NCBI GenBank assembly: GCA_023415825.1
Contig: JAEZJF010000026.1
Span: 183,063-247,062, forward strand
Reading direction: 5' to 3'
Source of the DNA: Bacillota bacterium
GTDB lineage: Bacteria > Bacillota > Clostridia > DSM-8532
Length of the DNA: 64,000 nt
A model generated the notes under the pieces. The model had not been told where the DNA came from and made no database searches. It saw only the letters and a list, made by a program, of their open reading frames with translations. Positions 1 through 8,984 of the stretch are shown here, in pieces (the first letter of the stretch is position 1; every line of letters starts with the position of its first letter). The translations under genes and the position numbers were made by a program.

Positions 1-93
1 AACCAAGTTATTGAAACACGTTGTGTTATAATAATTTCAGTGTAGCATACAGTATGCAAATTCGTAGCAGCATTGTTTATACTTTTAATAAAA

Positions 94-119
94 ATGAACC
101 TAAATCAACGGCTTTCGTC
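94..119 (+). promoter_or_regulatory. Candidate ECF-type promoter of the sigma factor gene
   Basis: An AAC element at 97-99 and CGTC at 116-119 are separated by 16 bases, the arrangement of ECF sigma promoters (for example the TGAAAC-N16-CGTA type of B. subtilis SigW). It lies just upstream of the ECF sigma gene, leaving a very short leader before its ribosome binding site. Autoregulation is inferred; a start site near 126 is not shown. Confidence 0.4.
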
Positions 120-148
120 AAATTTAGTGAAGGAGGGAGGCAAAACGG

Positions 149-664
149 TTGACTCCTTCGGATATGACACAAGAGATAACACGATTGGTTGAGCAATATG
201 GCAATGATGTCTATAGAGTTGCCTTTGTTATCCTAAAATCGAAAGAATTGGCAGAGGATGTTTATCAGGAGACCTTCCTTAGGGTATGTCGCTCTTTTTC
301 AAGCTACCGTGGGGAAAGTAGTGAAAAAACATGGATAACCAGTATTGCTGTCAATATTTGCCGTGATTACATGAGAAGCGCGTGGAAAAAGCGTGTCGTG
401 GTAACGGATGAATTCCCAACCCAGTCCTCGGATAGTGATACTGAAGAAATCATTGAAAAGCGCAGCGAGAAGCAGGCCCTTATTAAGGCCATTATGAAGC
501 TTCCCAATAAATACAGAGAAATTATCCATCTTTATTATTATCAGGAGATGGATGTAAAGGATATTGCGGGTATACTGAAAATACCGGGGGGAACCGTGAA
601 GAGCAGGCTGTTTAAGGCAAGGAATCTGCTTCACGACATGATAGGAGGTGAGGCTCATGGCTAA
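149..664 (+). CDS. ECF-family RNA polymerase sigma factor
   Basis: This 171-residue protein is the usual length for an extracytoplasmic-function sigma factor. Region 2 spans about residues 10-80 (LAEDVYQETFLRV, then TWITSIAVNICRDY). Region 4 spans about 112-165, with a helix-turn-helix around DIAGILKIPGGTVKSRLFKA. The start is TTG at 149, preceded by AGGAGGGAGG at 8 bases. The stop overlaps the start of the next gene, the usual sigma/anti-sigma coupling. It probably directs transcription of its own operon in response to an envelope signal; the signal cannot be read from the sequence. Confidence 0.93.
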   Translation: MTPSDMTQEITRLVEQYGNDVYRVAFVILKSKELAEDVYQETFLRVCRSFSSYRGESSEKTWITSIAVNICRDYMRSAWKKRVVVTDEFPTQSSDSDTEEIIEKRSEKQALIKAIMKLPNKYREIIHLYYYQEMDVKDIAGILKIPGGTVKSRLFKARNLLHDMIGGEAHG

Positions 665-1808
665 ATCATTAGATAAAAAGGATTTACCTTCATTTATCAA
701 TGATGACATGATAAGAGAAGCATTAAAGACAGGGCTGAAGAGCTTACAAGCCTCGGATGATCTTGTTAGGGAAACACTGAGCAAATGTCAGAATGAAATA
801 GTTCAAGGAAAGAACAGTCATAAAGCCCGAGCTTACATGCCTTGGGTATACAAATTAGGCACACCCTTGGCAGCAGGTGCATTGATTTTGGTTCTTGCAT
901 TAAATAACAATTCTCTTAAATCAAGCGATAACTATACAGCAGCGGCACCACAGGCATCGGCACAATCGTCGGGTGCGGAATCCCCTGAAGATGGGGGAAC
1001 TTCTGCCGAGAAAAAAGATGCTGAACGCTCATCGAATGATGTGGAATTAAAATTTAACGAGGCAATTGCTCCTACTGTGGCACCGGCCCCCGATATTGGT
1101 TCGGGTGATGTAGCTATAGGATTTTCGAAGGGCAGTGCATATACCACCGGCCTGTATGGTCTTAATTCCTCACCTAACCGATCAAAGAACGAGTCACATA
1201 AAGAGCAGGCCGAGCCTCTGGATGCGTTTAATGGGGCTGTCAGTCAGTATAATACCGCCAAAGGTACACAGTTTACATTGAATGAAGCTGGTGTAACCCG
1301 CGTTCAGACTGTGTTTACTACGGGTATTCAGGATGATATGATCCTAAAGGCCTCAAGCTATAAGGAGCTTTTAAGTGGTGAAGGGTATTGGGCTTTACCC
1401 TTAATGAACACCAATGATGTTATGGAGGGGCTTCTGACGGTTAATGTGGTTGATCAAGCCAATTCCAATATGACCGTTTCAAGCAATGACCTTTTATATA
1501 CCTTTAATGATGTTGATTACTTGATTTCCGCTCATCCTGCAGGCGCTCGCATCAGTAAAAGCTTCGAGATGATGTTTGATACAAGCGGACTTGTAGATCT
1601 GGCTGAAGCAAAGGGCTATAAAACCGTTTCCGAACCTGTTGTGGTCGATATAAACTATGGCATGGATTTTCTGGTGTTTATGGAGGCTGACCAGCAAGAG
1701 CTTGCTATTCCTTTCCTGCTTGATGAAAACCTCTTTGGGCTGGAAAATATGAAAATGTACGCCCGGAATGAGTTGTTTAAAATCATCGGTCAGCAAATGA
1801 AACAGTGA
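657..1808 (+). CDS. Membrane anti-sigma factor-like protein
   Basis: The start is ATG 657 behind AGGAGGTGAG, overlapping the sigma gene by 8 bases. The 383-residue product has a short cytoplasmic N-terminus (about 1-60), one membrane segment (about 67-82), a low-complexity Ala/Ser/Glu/Pro extracellular linker (about 85-150) and a C-terminal domain of about 230 residues. No zinc-finger HxxxCxxC anti-sigma motif is visible, so the sigma-binding part is a divergent type. Position and topology suggest it holds the upstream sigma factor at the membrane. I do not recognise the outer domain. Confidence 0.7.
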   Translation: MAKSLDKKDLPSFINDDMIREALKTGLKSLQASDDLVRETLSKCQNEIVQGKNSHKARAYMPWVYKLGTPLAAGALILVLALNNNSLKSSDNYTAAAPQASAQSSGAESPEDGGTSAEKKDAERSSNDVELKFNEAIAPTVAPAPDIGSGDVAIGFSKGSAYTTGLYGLNSSPNRSKNESHKEQAEPLDAFNGAVSQYNTAKGTQFTLNEAGVTRVQTVFTTGIQDDMILKASSYKELLSGEGYWALPLMNTNDVMEGLLTVNVVDQANSNMTVSSNDLLYTFNDVDYLISAHPAGARISKSFEMMFDTSGLVDLAEAKGYKTVSEPVVVDINYGMDFLVFMEADQQELAIPFLLDENLFGLENMKMYARNELFKIIGQQMKQ

Positions 1809-1863
1809 GAAAGGTATTTTTAGCTCAGGTTTTAAAAGTTCAAATTTTTATGGTGAAAAAGGG

Positions 1864-1895
1864 TTGACAAGAGGCGCCGACCCATGTAATATAAT
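1864..1895 (+). promoter_or_regulatory. SigA-type promoter of tRNA-Tyr
   Basis: TTGACA lies at 1864-1869. The -10 is TAATAT at 1887-1892 (17-base spacer) or the overlapping TATAAT at 1890-1895 (20 bases). It sits about 40 bases before the tRNA. Confidence 0.7.
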
Positions 1896-1931
1896 ACATG
1901 CGGCTCGAAAACAGCCTGAACACACAGACAT

Positions 1932-2017
1932 GGGAGAATTCCCGAGCGGCCAATGGGGGCAGACTGTAAATCTGTTGTCTGACGACTTCGGTGGTTCGAA
2001 TCCACCTTCTCCCACCA
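1932..2017 (+). tRNA. tRNA-Tyr (GTA anticodon)
   Basis: This 86-base gene includes an encoded CCA end. The acceptor stem pairs GGGAGAA with TTCTCCC. The anticodon loop is CTGTAAATC with GTA. A long variable arm (GTTGTCTGACGACTTCGG) is typical of tyrosine tRNA, and the T arm GGTTCGAATCC is canonical. It is a single gene with its own promoter and terminator. Confidence 0.98.
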
Positions 2018-2051
2018 AAAAGCGACATACCAAATGGTATGTCGCTTTTTC
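2018..2051 (+). terminator. Rho-independent terminator of tRNA-Tyr
   Basis: A perfect 11-base stem (AGCGACATACC / GGTATGTCGCT) closes an AAAT loop and is followed by a T run. It begins directly after the CCA end. It may also serve the convergent acyltransferase gene. Confidence 0.93.
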
Positions 2052-2086
2052 AATACAACGGATCGGGGCTTGTGACGCTATTTGCC

Positions 2087-3301
2087 TTAAGAACTCCTCT
2101 TGTCGATCTGAACCATCATATTACCAGGTAATCTATCTTGCCTTTTATTCTTTAGTACTTTGAAAAAATACTGAAGGTTCATTGATTCACAAGCTTTTTT
2201 ATAGGTCAGGCCTGTGAAAATAAAGCAAAAGGGCTTTAGACTTGCCGCCACAATCATACATCCCAATGAAACAATAAGAACGGCTAAAAAACCGCCGAAA
2301 AGGACAAGCAGCGACTGAGCAGGCCAAAGCTTTATGATGCGTGATATAAGATCAACCAGCAAATTATGTACTAAGTAAATTCCGAAAGAGGCAGCAGAGA
2401 GGACATTGACAATACCGGACCACCGTGGGGAAAGAGCACGGTCTCTGAGTAGCTCCTTTACAAAAAGGAAGATGGCCACAGAAAGAATCAAAGTAAAGAT
2501 TCGGGTATAGCTCTTAAATATTTCGGAATACTGCCCTATTTGGCTGGTTTTTAACCAAGTGCCCAATGAAATGATGACGGTATCTAAAAGGATGATTCCT
2601 GCCAATAGCTTTTTTGAGTAGTGTTTTTCATTTTTGAATAAATAATAGCCCAAAATGAAGTATCCTAAATAGCCATTAAGAAAATTAAGATTATAGCTGG
2701 GATTAATAGCGAAAAGGGATTGATAGGGAGCCGGCAATAGAGCAGTGAGTGTTGGAAGGAATGAAGCAAAAATCACCCAGAGCAGCAGCAAATAACGGAC
2801 TAGATCCCGAGAAAGGGCATCCACCAATTTTTTAAGCAGCGGTGATAGCAGATATAGAGGAATCAATGCATACATAAACCATAAATGGACCGTTGTAGGC
2901 TGGCTGGTAATGTTCTTTAGTTTTGACAGGGCATCCTTCCAGTTAACAGTATCTGAAATGACATAGCCTAAGGCCGCAAAATAGAATATAGCCAGTATTG
3001 AAAAGACCAGAAAGGGGACAAGGGCTTTCGGCAGGCGCTTTTTATAGGTGTAGCCAAGGGATAGGGTTTTATCACTGTCAAGAAGCATGGCCCCCGATAT
3101 CATGAAAAACAGGGGAACGCTTGAGCCCATGATGGCCGTCAGTACATTCGAAAGGTGCCAGATAGGCGATCCCAAATTATCCCTAAGGCTTCCGGCTGCC
3201 GTATGTAAAAAGACAACGGAGATCATGGATAAAACGCGAAGTACATCAATGTACTCAATATGTTGAATTTTAGCAGGGCTGGTTGTCTTAAGCTGATCCA
3301 T
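2087..3301 (-). CDS. Acyltransferase family 3 membrane protein (OafA-like)
   Basis: This 404-residue polytopic membrane protein has about ten hydrophobic segments. The N-terminal segment IEYIDVLRVLSMISVVFLH matches the family-3 acyltransferase signature, in which an Arg and a His (FLHTA) are conserved. Members transfer acyl groups, often acetyl, to sugars of exopolysaccharide or other envelope glycans. I place the start at ATG 3301 (MDQLKTT), behind GAAAGGAAA, rather than 28 codons upstream. The gene stands alone on the minus strand, and the target glycan is unknown. Confidence 0.88.
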   Translation of the reverse strand: MDQLKTTSPAKIQHIEYIDVLRVLSMISVVFLHTAAGSLRDNLGSPIWHLSNVLTAIMGSSVPLFFMISGAMLLDSDKTLSLGYTYKKRLPKALVPFLVFSILAIFYFAALGYVISDTVNWKDALSKLKNITSQPTTVHLWFMYALIPLYLLSPLLKKLVDALSRDLVRYLLLLWVIFASFLPTLTALLPAPYQSLFAINPSYNLNFLNGYLGYFILGYYLFKNEKHYSKKLLAGIILLDTVIISLGTWLKTSQIGQYSEIFKSYTRIFTLILSVAIFLFVKELLRDRALSPRWSGIVNVLSAASFGIYLVHNLLVDLISRIIKLWPAQSLLVLFGGFLAVLIVSLGCMIVAASLKPFCFIFTGLTYKKACESMNLQYFFKVLKNKRQDRLPGNMMVQIDKRSS

Positions 3302-3405
3302 TATGTTGGGTTTCCTTTCAAAAATCAGGATTAAGACCATTATACCGCATTTTTCTCTATATTTCACGGAGTAAGAGTAAACCATTTTTTACTGGAGCAT
3401 TACGG

Positions 3406-3435
3406 CTGACAAGGACGCTTTGTTTATGGTATCAT
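3406..3435 (+). promoter_or_regulatory. Possible SigA-type promoter upstream of the YibE/F gene
   Basis: CTGACA at 3406-3411 and TATCAT at 3430-3435 are 18 bases apart, about 70 bases before the start codon. The match is moderate. Confidence 0.35.
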
Positions 3436-3505
3436 TTAAAAAAACTGATATGAAAACCTAGATAAGTGGTGTTGAAGATATAACTTGAATTGAGAAAGGA
3501 GCGAC

Positions 3506-4672
3506 ATGCTTAGGTTTCTACATAAAAGAAGTACCCTATTGGTTCTCTTTGTCTTTTTATGTATGATCTTCTCTGTAACGTCATCTTATTGTCAGGATGT
3601 TCTGCCGGAAGTATCTGCAGTTAATGTAAGGGGTAAGGTTACAGAAGTATTGGAAGTCAGTGATGAGCAGATAGAATATTCGGGCGGAAGTCTTGATAAC
3701 AGCATTCAGCCCGTAAAGGTGAGAATAACGACAGGTCAGTTTAAGGGACAGATTGTTGAAACAGAATATGCCCTTAGCATAAGCTTTTCCGGAAAGCAAG
3801 ACAACACCCTTTTAAAGCCGGGTGATGAAGTACTTTTAACCCTGGAGCTTGATAGCGACGGAAAAATTACACAATCCTATATATATAATGTTGCAAGGGA
3901 CAAATACCTCCTGCTCCTGGTTATCCTCTTTGCAGGTGTCCTTTTATCAGTTGGTAGGATGAAGGGGCTTAAAACCTTAATAACCTTGACCTTGACCATT
4001 CTTTCCATTGTCTATATACTCCTTCCATTGATTTTGAAGGGCTTTGATCCGGTTTTTGTATCCATTTGGGTGTGTACGGCCATTACATGTATAACATTAC
4101 TGCTTGTAAGCGGTATTAACAAAAAAACGTTAACGGCTGTTATCGGTACTACAGGAGGCGTAATTGCTGCTGGTATCATCGCTCAGTTAATTGGTTTTTT
4201 GGCAAAGCTGACGGGTCTTGGTGATGAAGAATCCCAGATGCTGCTGTACATTCCTCAGGACATTACCTTTGACTTTAAAGGCCTTATGTTCGCAGGCATT
4301 ATTATCGGAGCTCTTGGAGCTGCCATGGACGTAGCCTTGTCTCTATCCTCAGCTATGTTTGAAATTAAAGAAATCAATCCTAAAATAAAAAGAGGGGCTC
4401 TAATCCGAGCAGGCATGAATATCGGACGTGATATGATGGCCACAATGTCCAATACTTTAATACTGGCCTATGTGGGGGGATCTTTACAGCTCATGCTCCT
4501 TCTTATGGCATATGATATACCTATTGGAGATATTATCAACCAGGATGCTCTGGCCAGTGAGATCGTCCGCTCGTTGGCGGGAAGCATAGGACTTATTCTG
4601 ACTATCCCGGTAACGGCCTTAGCCGTGGTATTCTTAAGTGATAGCCGTGTTAAAAATGAGCCGCATTATTAA
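3506..4672 (+). CDS. YibE/F family membrane protein
   Basis: The 388-residue protein has a signal-anchor segment (about 8-28), an extracytoplasmic domain (about 30-130) and roughly seven further membrane segments, including GLMFAGIIIGALGAAMDVAL. This is the layout of the YibE/F family (PF07907), multi-pass proteins of undefined function in Firmicutes. The start at ATG 3506 follows AAAGGAG. It is monocistronic, bounded by a terminator at 4692. Transport is sometimes proposed for the family, but no substrate can be inferred here. Confidence 0.85.
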   Translation: MLRFLHKRSTLLVLFVFLCMIFSVTSSYCQDVLPEVSAVNVRGKVTEVLEVSDEQIEYSGGSLDNSIQPVKVRITTGQFKGQIVETEYALSISFSGKQDNTLLKPGDEVLLTLELDSDGKITQSYIYNVARDKYLLLLVILFAGVLLSVGRMKGLKTLITLTLTILSIVYILLPLILKGFDPVFVSIWVCTAITCITLLLVSGINKKTLTAVIGTTGGVIAAGIIAQLIGFLAKLTGLGDEESQMLLYIPQDITFDFKGLMFAGIIIGALGAAMDVALSLSSAMFEIKEINPKIKRGALIRAGMNIGRDMMATMSNTLILAYVGGSLQLMLLLMAYDIPIGDIINQDALASEIVRSLAGSIGLILTIPVTALAVVFLSDSRVKNEPHY

Positions 4673-4691
4673 ATAATGTTTTATACATAAA

Positions 4692-4716
4692 AAAGAGGGG
4701 ATTACCCCTCTTTTTG
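4692..4716. terminator. Bidirectional terminator between convergent genes
   Basis: GAGGGG and CCCCTC pair around an ATTA loop, with an A run before and a T run after. It lies between the YibE/F gene and the convergent rubrerythrin gene, so it can end both transcripts. Confidence 0.9.
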
Positions 4717-4728
4717 CAATGTCTTTGC

Positions 4729-5322
4729 TTAATAGGTTTCCATATGTACTTCAAAATAGGATTGGGGATGGGCGCATGCCGGACACTTGTCAGGAGCACC
4801 GGTTCCTTCGTGGATATAACCGCAATTGCCGCACTTCCACTGAATCTTCTCGTCCTTTTTAAAGACCTTTCCTTGCTCGATATTATTGGCAAGCTTAAGG
4901 TAGCGATCTTCATGCTTCTTTTCAACGGCTGCAATCATTTTATAAGCAACGGCTATCTCGGGGAAGCCTTCTTCTTCGGCCACCTTTGCAAATGCCGGAT
5001 ATAGATCGGTCCATTCCTCATTCTCACCACTTGCTGCTGCCTTGAGGTTATCAAGGGTGGTACCCTGGGCAACAGGATAAGAGGCCTGGATTTCAATCAT
5101 AGTGGGCAGCTCGCCTGCAAAGCCCTCCAGCAAGAATTTATAGAATCTCTTGCCATGCTCCTTCTCATTGTCCGCTGTTTCGATAAAAAGGTTTTTAATT
5201 TGTTTAAAGCCTTCTTTATCGGCGACTGAAGCGTAAAATGTATAGCGGTTGCGTGCCTGTGATTCGCCTGCAAAGGACTTGAGAAGGTTCTCCGCGGTCT
5301 TTGTTCCTTTTAAAGTCTTCAT
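4729..5322 (-). CDS. rbr: Rubrerythrin
   Basis: This 197-residue protein has a ferritin-like diiron domain (about 1-150) and a C-terminal rubredoxin-like domain with two CxxC pairs (WKCGNCGY and DKCPACAH). Iron ligands of the family are visible: Glu20 in the first helix, Glu53 and His56 (NEKEHGKRF), and the second-half ExxH (EKKHEDRY). Rubrerythrin reduces hydrogen peroxide to water in the cytoplasm of anaerobes, with electrons passing through the rubredoxin site. The start follows GGAGG at a good distance. It is monocistronic. Confidence 0.97.
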   Translation of the reverse strand: MKTLKGTKTAENLLKSFAGESQARNRYTFYASVADKEGFKQIKNLFIETADNEKEHGKRFYKFLLEGFAGELPTMIEIQASYPVAQGTTLDNLKAAASGENEEWTDLYPAFAKVAEEEGFPEIAVAYKMIAAVEKKHEDRYLKLANNIEQGKVFKKDEKIQWKCGNCGYIHEGTGAPDKCPACAHPQSYFEVHMETY

Positions 5323-5436
5323 AATTAACCTCCATGTTTTTTATTATTACTTCCCAGAAAGTTACTTATGGGTCGAGGCTTGTGCTGCGTTTCTGCCGAA
5401 ACGTACCTCTACTGCACGACTATCTTGGGGATAATC

Positions 5437-5464
5437 ATATTATAGCAAATTTTAGCATGGTCAA
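5437..5464 (-). promoter_or_regulatory. Candidate promoter of rubrerythrin
   Basis: On the minus strand TTGACC (5464-5459) and TAATAT (5442-5437) are 16 bases apart. They lie about 115 bases upstream of the rubrerythrin start, leaving a long leader. No PerR-type palindrome was recognised. Confidence 0.5.
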
Positions 5465-5559
5465 CAACCGACATGGGCAGTTCGCACATCACTTTGACGA
5501 TATCAGCTTTTGTGGTAAAATGGAACAGACTTAAGAAACTCAGCAAGGAGGTCATCTAA

Positions 5560-6630
5560 ATGCCCTATGACATTGCTATTGTGGGAGCAGGTCCGGCGGG
5601 AGCAACCCTTGCACGGCTGCTTGATAAGCGATATAAAGTTTTGCTTTTAGATAGAAGAGATTTGATTGACGGAGAAAACGAAAAAAGGATGAAATGCTGC
5701 GGAGGACTTCTTGCACCTGACGCCCAGCATATGCTGGGTAAATTGGGCCTGGCCGTGCCGACGGATGTTCTTGTGGACCCCCAGCTCTTTTTAGTGAGAA
5801 CCATTGATTTTGATAATTTGCAGGAACGCTTTTATCAGCGTTTCTATTTTAATATGGACAGAAAACGCTTTGACGAATGGTTAGTGTCTCTTATACCTGA
5901 AAGTGTGGATTTGGCTATGGGCTGCCGCTTTAATTCTCTGAGCGAAGCCAAGGATGGCTATGAAATTGCTTTTATGTTTGAGAACAAAATTTTTACCGAA
6001 AAGGTTAATGTGATTGTGGGAGCAGACGGAGCATGGTCAAGCGTCCGCAAGCAGCTTTATAACGACCAAGATACATTTAGGAAGTATATTGCCATTCAGG
6101 AATGGTTTGAGACTGATGAATCGGTACCCTATTATGGTGCTGTATTTGATAGTGAAATCACTGATTTTTATTCATGGACCATCTCTAAAAACGGGCAGCT
6201 CATTATAGGCTCTGCTCTTGAACCCCAAAAAGATGCCCAAGACAGGTTTGAGGCTTTAAAGGATAATCTCAGGGAATACGGATTCAGCTTTGGTAAACGC
6301 ATCAGGCGGGAAGGCGCCTATATGCTGCGCCCGCGTAAGGGAGATGTTATAACCGGTAATAACCATGCGGCTTTAATAGGCGAAGCGGGGGGCTTCATCA
6401 GTCCCAGCTCGGCTGAAGGCATCAGTTATGCTTTAAAGAGCGCCCATGCATTGGCCTTAAGCCTCAACGAGGGCATTGAGGGCTTTCAAAAGCGCTACAT
6501 TAAAAGAACGGGAGCTCTAAAAACCAATATTGCCCTTAAACAGCTTAAAAGCCCGGCCATGTACAATAAGACCCTTAGGGGCGTTATCATGAAAAGCGGA
6601 CTTCTAAGCAGCAAGGTACTATTTGAATAA
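5560..6630 (+). CDS. FAD-dependent oxidoreductase, geranylgeranyl-reductase-like
   Basis: The 356-residue protein opens with a dinucleotide-binding motif (IAIVGAGPAGATLARLL). It carries GADGAWSSVRKQL near the middle and the second FAD motif ALIGEAGGFISPSSAEGISYAL near residue 275. This order is that of the geranylgeranyl reductase / p-hydroxybenzoate hydroxylase-like family. A KCCGG motif near residue 46 follows the pattern of this family in anaerobes, where members reduce isoprenoid or related double bonds. AAGGAGG precedes ATG 5560. The substrate is not evident. Its 3' end nearly touches the convergent glycosyltransferase gene. Confidence 0.85.
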   Translation: MPYDIAIVGAGPAGATLARLLDKRYKVLLLDRRDLIDGENEKRMKCCGGLLAPDAQHMLGKLGLAVPTDVLVDPQLFLVRTIDFDNLQERFYQRFYFNMDRKRFDEWLVSLIPESVDLAMGCRFNSLSEAKDGYEIAFMFENKIFTEKVNVIVGADGAWSSVRKQLYNDQDTFRKYIAIQEWFETDESVPYYGAVFDSEITDFYSWTISKNGQLIIGSALEPQKDAQDRFEALKDNLREYGFSFGKRIRREGAYMLRPRKGDVITGNNHAALIGEAGGFISPSSAEGISYALKSAHALALSLNEGIEGFQKRYIKRTGALKTNIALKQLKSPAMYNKTLRGVIMKSGLLSSKVLFE

Positions 6631-6633
6631 CAA

Positions 6634-7599
6634 TCAGATCTTAAAGCGTGGGCTTTCGCGCTCTTCCATATTCTTGAGCTCTTTGATAATGTAAAGAGGC
6701 CGGCCTTTGGCTTCATCATAGATACGGCCGATATATTCGCCGATGATGCCCAGCATGAGCAGGATGATGCCATTGAAAAACAAACTGACTGCGATTAAGG
6801 AGGCCCACCCAGATTGAGCTGAGTGAGGGAAGAACAGCTTTTGAAGCAGGACTACAATGAGGTATATAAAGCTTATAGCGGAGATCAATGAGCCTATATA
6901 GGATGCAAATTTCAGGGGCTTATAGGAAAAAGACATGATGCCGTCCATAGCCAGCTTCATCATTTTCTTGAAGGGATATTTGGTTTCCCCTGCAAAGCGT
7001 TCACTTCTCTCAAATTCTATGGCTGTCTGCTTAAACCCCACCCAGCTCATAAGCCCTCGTACATATCGGCTTCTTTCGGGGAGCTGTTTTAAGGCTTCGC
7101 ATACTTTGCGGTCTATAAGCCTGAAATCTCCGGTATCAACGGGAATATCTACGTCGGTAAGGCTGTGCAATATACGATAAAAGGCTTTGGCAGTGAATTT
7201 CTTGAAGAAGGTTTCGCCCTGCCTTGACTTCCTTTTTCCATAGACCACCTCATAGCCGCTGCGCCAGAGCTTTACCATCTCGGGTATCAATTCAGGAGGA
7301 TCCTGTAAATCTCCATCAATGATGACCATACATTCTCCTACGGCATAATCCATTCCGGCTGTAATGGCTATTTGATGACCAAAATTACGCGCAAAATCAA
7401 CGAGCTTTATATGATAATCATTTTTACAGAGCTCAAGGAGCATGTCCCTTGTTTTGTCACGGCTTCCGTCATTAATAAAGAGAATCTCATAGCTCTCGCC
7501 AAATTTCTCCATAACCTGGGTGAGCCTGCGATAGGTTTCCGGTATGACCGCTTCCTCGTTATACATGGGAACAATGATCGAACAAACAATGTTTTCCAT
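6634..7599 (-). CDS. Family 2 glycosyltransferase, polyprenyl-phosphate sugar synthase type
   Basis: The 321-residue protein has an N-terminal GT2 fold with SIIVPMYNEEAVIPETYRR and the metal-binding DGDLQDPPE, followed by two C-terminal membrane helices (about 235-260 and 275-300). This matches DPM1/GtrB-like enzymes that move a sugar from a nucleotide donor to undecaprenyl phosphate on the cytoplasmic face. I start at ATG 7599 behind GGAGG; a 33-codon upstream extension lacks a site. It is the last gene of the 12600-6634 operon and should supply lipid-linked sugar for the GtrA and GT-C proteins encoded upstream. Confidence 0.9.
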   Translation of the reverse strand: MENIVCSIIVPMYNEEAVIPETYRRLTQVMEKFGESYEILFINDGSRDKTRDMLLELCKNDYHIKLVDFARNFGHQIAITAGMDYAVGECMVIIDGDLQDPPELIPEMVKLWRSGYEVVYGKRKSRQGETFFKKFTAKAFYRILHSLTDVDIPVDTGDFRLIDRKVCEALKQLPERSRYVRGLMSWVGFKQTAIEFERSERFAGETKYPFKKMMKLAMDGIMSFSYKPLKFASYIGSLISAISFIYLIVVLLQKLFFPHSAQSGWASLIAVSLFFNGIILLMLGIIGEYIGRIYDEAKGRPLYIIKELKNMEERESPRFKI

Positions 7600-7642
7600 A
7601 TGAACCCTCCTAATAAGTATTTTTTGTCCCGGCTGTGCAAAT

Positions 7643-8944
7643 TTATGTAAGTTGGCTATGCATTTCACGTTCAGCCCGGTCAGCCAGGCGTACCGCATAA
7701 TTGAGTCCCCGGTCTTCGGGATAAATCTGGGGCATTGAAGCCAAATAAAGTCCCTTTAATGGCGTTTGCAGGGCGGGTATTCTCTCACCATAACCCAGTG
7801 TCACTACCGGCTGAGCATATCGCGCCCGGCTTAAAGTTGTTTTATTAATGCTTTCAGGCTTAAAATTGGGAAAGACCTTCTGCAAGCCCAAGATAAAGGT
7901 TCGAGTAATCTCCTCATCTGAAGCGCTATAGAGCGGATCAGAGCTGTCAAGATATCGGGACAGGTACACAACCGCTGAACCATAGCCTCGAACCCCTACT
8001 AAATTGGTATGTTCAATAATGAGAACAAAGGGAAGGCCCTCTTGAGAGATGGTGATCCAATAGTAAGGCGACAAACTTTCTTTCAGTTCCATGGTCAGAC
8101 ACAGATTGCCCTTGAATTTGATGCTTTCAAGGGATTTTCTATAGTCCGGGGGAAGTCCGGGGCATACATTGGATAGAAGCTCTGGAGCCGCGGTAAAGAG
8201 TACCCGGTCATACAACTCTTTTTTTTGGTCGGTCACAACGATCCAAAGGCCTTGTTGATTTTGAGTAACAGCCTTTACCGGACTTTGCAGATAAACTGAA
8301 CCACCCTTTTGCATAAGCTCCCTTACCAGACAATCCAGTAGGGTGATAAAGCCGCCCTTCATATAGCCCAACTGTTCCTTGCTGATATTCTTACCTCTGG
8401 AAGAGCCTCGGAGCTTGAATTTGTTCCAGATCCAAGTACCGGAGACGTGATCTGCATCAACATCAAACTTAGATTTCAATAGGGGACCCCAGACCTTGTC
8501 ATAGGCGTCCCGGCCTGAGCGTTTAACTATCCATTCCTTTGCCGTTATATTCTCAAAGGGTTTATAGTCCTTTATAAATTTTGAGCTTAAAACAAGAAGC
8601 CCCATACGGATTCTGGAAATAAAGTGAAGGGGCTTAAAGAGCAGGAGATCCAGAGGGGATGTGAACGGGAATAGGGTATCCTCCAGGTATATGGCATTTT
8701 TAGGTTCATACCAGTCTATTTTATCTGAGAGGCCCAGCTCGTCTATTAAAGATAAAAGCTCTGAGTCGCTTGTAAAAATGTGATGATAAAAACGGTCAAG
8801 GGCTTCTAAACCCACAGGAAAAGCAGCGACCAGACCGCCCACTGCACTTGCTTCTTCATATAAGGTGACCTCATGCCCTTTTTGTGAAAGTCTGTATCCT
8901 GCAGTGAGACCTGTAAGTCCAGCCCCTATGATTGCTATTTTCAA
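7643..8944 (-). CDS. NAD(P)/FAD-dependent amine-oxidase-like protein
   Basis: The 433-residue protein begins with KIAIIGAGLTGLTAG, a Rossmann FAD motif followed by the YEEASAVGGLV segment seen in protoporphyrinogen oxidase, UDP-galactopyranose mutase and related COG1232 proteins. The C-terminus has the closing FAD motif (GLYLASMPQIYPEDRGLNYAV). I choose TTG 8944, with GGAGGATGGAG just upstream, over an unsupported start at 9016. Members often sit beside glycosyltransferases, where they may modify a sugar or lipid carrier. Here it lies between GtrA and the GT2 synthase. Its reaction is unknown. Confidence 0.8.
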   Translation of the reverse strand: MKIAIIGAGLTGLTAGYRLSQKGHEVTLYEEASAVGGLVAAFPVGLEALDRFYHHIFTSDSELLSLIDELGLSDKIDWYEPKNAIYLEDTLFPFTSPLDLLLFKPLHFISRIRMGLLVLSSKFIKDYKPFENITAKEWIVKRSGRDAYDKVWGPLLKSKFDVDADHVSGTWIWNKFKLRGSSRGKNISKEQLGYMKGGFITLLDCLVRELMQKGGSVYLQSPVKAVTQNQQGLWIVVTDQKKELYDRVLFTAAPELLSNVCPGLPPDYRKSLESIKFKGNLCLTMELKESLSPYYWITISQEGLPFVLIIEHTNLVGVRGYGSAVVYLSRYLDSSDPLYSASDEEITRTFILGLQKVFPNFKPESINKTTLSRARYAQPVVTLGYGERIPALQTPLKGLYLASMPQIYPEDRGLNYAVRLADRAEREMHSQLT

Positions 8945-8984
8945 AAGTCTCCATCCTCCCGATAGTCTACTGTGGCTCAAACAC

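Noticed and set aside
1832..2053. Minus-strand reading frames over the tRNA-Tyr region (with NHRSRQTTDLQSAP-type translation)
   Set aside because: This is the well-known spurious translation of the antisense strand of tRNA-Tyr; the tRNA, promoter and terminator explain the region.
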